Below are positions 61,401 through 64,000 of a DNA stretch of 64,000 bases, in pieces. The translations under genes were made by a program, and so were the position numbers. The notes beneath the pieces were generated by a model. The model saw nothing but the letters and a program-made list of their open reading frames with translations, was not told the DNA's origin and searched no databases. Source of the DNA: Actinoalloteichus hoggarensis (GTDB lineage: Bacteria > Actinomycetota > Actinomycetes > Mycobacteriales > Pseudonocardiaceae). Each line of letters begins with the position of its first letter. The stretch's first letter is position 1. The stretch covers positions 3,906,001-3,970,000 of the forward strand of contig NZ_CP022521.1 in assembly GCF_002234535.1 (NCBI RefSeq), read 5' to 3'.

Positions 61401-64000
61401 GTGACCGCCGACGACGAGGACGTCCTCCGCATCCCGGTCGAATGGCACCCGCACATCGACCCACGTCGCGACGGGCGCAGCCTCCCAGCGCTCACGCCGG
61501 TGCCCAAGGCCGCGGCGAAGGCGGCGAAGCTGGTCGCCGACGCCGCCACCACGCTGGAAACGGTCCTGGCCGGGCCGACCGCCGACGGAGACTGCGTGGC
61601 GGCCGCACGTGACCAGCTCGCCGGGATCGCGACTCCGCTGGGCGCGGCCGTCGTCGCCGGAGTCGTGACCACCACCTTGGCGGACGCCAGGCTCGGCGGC
61701 CTCGCGGTGTTCGCCGACGCCTGGGCGTCGAGTCACGGGATCGTGTTCGCCGCCGAGGCCGTCGCCGAGCTCGCCGACCTCACCGTCTCGGCGGGCATCC
61801 CCAAGCAGTCGGGCTCGGCCAGGTCGGCCGAGACCACGGGCCCCGGCATGGACACGCAGGCACCCCCGCTGGGTCCTCGCCCGAGGAGCGCCGGTGAGCA
61901 GCATCCGGCGCGCTGGCCCGCCGAACCCGTCGCCCGGCGGGTCCGCGCCCTGCTGGCCCATGCGGACGAGGCGGACTACGTCGCCGCGGGCATCGCCTTG
62001 GCGGCGCGGCGACGCGGCGAGTTCCAGCGGACCGTCACCGCTTTTCTGCTGCCCACCGAGCAGTCCTGGCTCGGAGCCGGAGCAGCGGGCTCGGGTAGCA
62101 GGGGGATCACGGCCGTCGACTCCCTGCTGGCCCGCACCACTCGGTCCGCGGCCGACGGCTCCCGACTGCTCACCGCGCTGGCGGCCGACAGGAACGCGAG
62201 CACCGAACAGTGGTGGAGCCTGTTGTGCACGGCCGCGGACGGCCTCGACGACTACACCGTGCTGATCGGACTCGCCACCACGCTCCTTCACGGCAGACCC
62301 CTCGGCGACGGCCGGGTACCGGCGGTGCCGGCGGCACGGGACGTCGCCGCCGCGATCTTGGCGGCGCTTCCGGCGGATGCCGCCTTCACCGCGCTGACGC
62401 ACACCTCCGAGGAGGAGTGGGACGTGGGCGCGGCGGTGGCGACGGCGGTGCGCCGCTTCCCGCGCCGTGGCCTGCGGCTGCTGGCAGGCGTGCAGGCGAG
62501 CGCGTCGACGGCGGCCGGTCGGCTGTCCCGCAATCTCGCCGCGGCGAATCCGGCGCTCGCCGCCGAGGTCCTCAGCACGCTGTCCGGCGCGGCCGCCGAC
62601 CGGCTCGCGACGACGATCCAGGCGAACAACCGGTATCGAGTGGCAGCGGACGACGCCGTGCCCACGCCACTGACCGTCGTCCCGTGGACCCGGACCACGC
62701 CTGCGTCGCCGGTACCGGCGATCTTCGATCTGCCCGTGCCGCCCACCGAACCGCCGAGCGCACACTGGTTGCCGGGCGAACAGCACGCGTGGGCTCGGCA
62801 TCGAGCGGCCGAGGCCTATCACGATTGGGACGAAGCCTTCGCGGACTGGGCGTCGGTCGCCGATGCCCATCGCCGGGGCGCCCTGTCCGACTCGAAATCA
62901 GTCCGTCTGTTCGCCGAGGGGCCTGCCACACTGGTCGGCCCGATGCTCGCGGAGTGGCACCCCGACTACTCCTGGGACATCGGGCGCCACGCGCGGAGGC
63001 TCGCCGGTCGCCACGGCGTCGCAGTGCTGCCGACTCTCCGGCGGATGGCCGCCGAACAGCCTCTCACCTGCGCGGTATCCCTCTTACCCTTTCGCGACGC
63101 CGCGGTGGCCGAGTTGATGGCCGAGCTGTTCTCCCGGAGTGCCACGGTGCGGACCGTGGCGTCGGCCTGGCTGGCTCGGCACGGCGTCCATGCCGCGCGG
63201 CTGCTGCTGCCCGCGGCGCTCGGCGGCGACGGACGGGGGCGGACACGGGCGCGGGCCGCACTGCGCGTCGCCGCCGACGGACACGAGGAGGCCGTCACCG
63301 CCGATGCCGCGCGGTTGTACGGGGAGGCGGCGGGCGAGGTCGTCGCGAGACTGACGGCCGTCGACCCCCTGGACACCGATCCGATGTCCGGGCGTGCCGC
63401 GCGGCAGCCGGTGGTCGGCGACTGGGCGGATCCCGTGCTGCTGCCGCCGATCCTGCTCTCCGACGGGCGACATACCCTCCCCCGCACCGCGATCCTCACC
63501 TTGCTGACCGTCCTGGCGACGCGCGGCATGCGGCGATCCCATCCGCTCCTCGTGGCGATCCGGGCGTCCTGTGACACGGCGTCGCTGGGCGAGTTCGTCT
63601 GGCGGCTTCATCAGATCAAGGAGAAGACGGACCGACGGGAACGGACGGGATGGGAGCAGCGCGCGGGCGCCGACGTCTCGGACTGGGCGGTGACCGCGCT
63701 CGGGCTCCTAGGGGATGACGAGACGGCCCGCCGGATCGCCGGGATCATCTCGGGCCGTGCACGGGTCGTCGGGGCCGCCAGGAACGTCGCGGTCGTGCGC
63801 GCGCTCGCCGAGATCGGCACCGACGCCGCGCTCACCCACCTCCAGCGCGTCGACCGGCGTGACCGGACCGAACGTCAGCAGGATCAGGCACGACTCTGGT
63901 TGACCATCGAGGCCGGTCGACGCGGCCTCGGACTCGCCCAGCTGGCACAGCGGACGGTGCCCCGCCTCGGGTTCGGTCCCGACGGGCGGCAGACCGTGGA
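61401..64000 (+). CDS. DUF4132-type large protein, 5' part (runs off window)
   Basis: An open frame from the GTG at 61401 (AAGGAG 6 nt upstream) runs without a stop to the window edge, giving at least 866 residues. Most of it is helical, HEAT-like and Ala-rich. The segment near 685-865 (ADPVLLPPILLSDGRHTLP, ASLGEFVWRLHQI, WAVTALGLLGDDETA, QRTVPRLGFGPDG) matches the sequence that introduces the DUF4132 domain, often linked to MolR/WGR proteins. The C-terminal DUF4132 core would lie beyond the window. Function is unknown. Confidence 0.8.
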   Translation, partial: MTADDEDVLRIPVEWHPHIDPRRDGRSLPALTPVPKAAAKAAKLVADAATTLETVLAGPTADGDCVAAARDQLAGIATPLGAAVVAGVVTTTLADARLGGLAVFADAWASSHGIVFAAEAVAELADLTVSAGIPKQSGSARSAETTGPGMDTQAPPLGPRPRSAGEQHPARWPAEPVARRVRALLAHADEADYVAAGIALAARRRGEFQRTVTAFLLPTEQSWLGAGAAGSGSRGITAVDSLLARTTRSAADGSRLLTALAADRNASTEQWWSLLCTAADGLDDYTVLIGLATTLLHGRPLGDGRVPAVPAARDVAAAILAALPADAAFTALTHTSEEEWDVGAAVATAVRRFPRRGLRLLAGVQASASTAAGRLSRNLAAANPALAAEVLSTLSGAAADRLATTIQANNRYRVAADDAVPTPLTVVPWTRTTPASPVPAIFDLPVPPTEPPSAHWLPGEQHAWARHRAAEAYHDWDEAFADWASVADAHRRGALSDSKSVRLFAEGPATLVGPMLAEWHPDYSWDIGRHARRLAGRHGVAVLPTLRRMAAEQPLTCAVSLLPFRDAAVAELMAELFSRSATVRTVASAWLARHGVHAARLLLPAALGGDGRGRTRARAALRVAADGHEEAVTADAARLYGEAAGEVVARLTAVDPLDTDPMSGRAARQPVVGDWADPVLLPPILLSDGRHTLPRTAILTLLTVLATRGMRRSHPLLVAIRASCDTASLGEFVWRLHQIKEKTDRRERTGWEQRAGADVSDWAVTALGLLGDDETARRIAGIISGRARVVGAARNVAVVRALAEIGTDAALTHLQRVDRRDRTERQQDQARLWLTIEAGRRGLGLAQLAQRTVPRLGFGPDGRQTV

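Noticed and set aside
1-64000. CRISPR arrays, tRNA/rRNA genes, insertion sequences, integrase or phage genes
   Set aside because: Looked for across the window; no regularly spaced repeats, no tRNA-like cloverleaf, no transposase or integrase motifs were seen by eye.

Overview
The window is a very GC-rich actinomycete chromosome segment. Mycothiol-type (MDMPI-fold) enzymes, an F420-type nitroreductase, a 20S proteasome beta subunit, ECF42/DGPF signalling and many GTG starts with 4-base GTGA/ATGA overlaps all fit Actinobacteria. A pseudonocardial genus such as Actinoalloteichus is my guess and is not proven. I see no tRNA, rRNA, insertion sequence, CRISPR or phage.

Region 1 (about 1 to 33.4 kb) is an enediyne biosynthetic gene cluster. 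Its core is an iterative enediyne polyketide synthase (17528 to 11592, minus) followed by the hot-dog thioesterase and a flavin reductase. A second minus operon carries the three signature enediyne proteins UnbL (DUF1702), UnbV (FG-GAP/ASPIC) and UnbU (RnfD-like), then a P450. A second, diverged UnbL copy sits alone at 18.8 kb, followed by an AraC regulator. Plus-strand genes supply a DUF5987-like small protein coupled to a GMC flavoenzyme. Near them lie an HxlR regulator, a carboxymuconolactone-decarboxylase-fold protein and two membrane proteins, one with a striking HxxEH histidine pattern. On the left flank are a bicovalent-type flavoenzyme, an epoxide hydrolase, an FAD monooxygenase and an SgcJ-like protein. 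This gene set (E1/E6/E7/E8/E9/J/F/R2-like) resembles nine-membered enediynes such as C-1027. No apoprotein, exporter or deoxysugar gene is visible here.

Region 2 (33.9 to 46.4 kb) is mixed: a secreted GSDH-LamG dehydrogenase, a small PASTA protein divergent from an orphan proteasome beta subunit, a split transketolase, an F420-type reductase, a coupled cis-prenyltransferase/phytoene-synthase-like pair, and a secreted beta-propeller. The proteasome subunit keeps its catalytic triad but has Val at mature position 49 (and Phe at 45). Val49 is the change known from SalI, the salinosporamide self-resistance subunit, so this is the most intriguing single gene.

Region 3 (46.5 to 59.8 kb) looks like a sugar or sugar-acid catabolic locus: two DHDPS/NAL-family aldolases, a regulator, a tandem amidohydrolase, a Gfo/Idh oxidoreductase, an ABC importer (lipoprotein plus two permeases, no ATPase), an SDR-type epimerase and a D-2-hydroxyacid dehydrogenase. 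The genes from 53351 to 59765 overlap or nearly abut and probably form one operon. The window ends with an MDMPI-fold protein and the 5' part of a DUF4132-type gene that runs off the edge.
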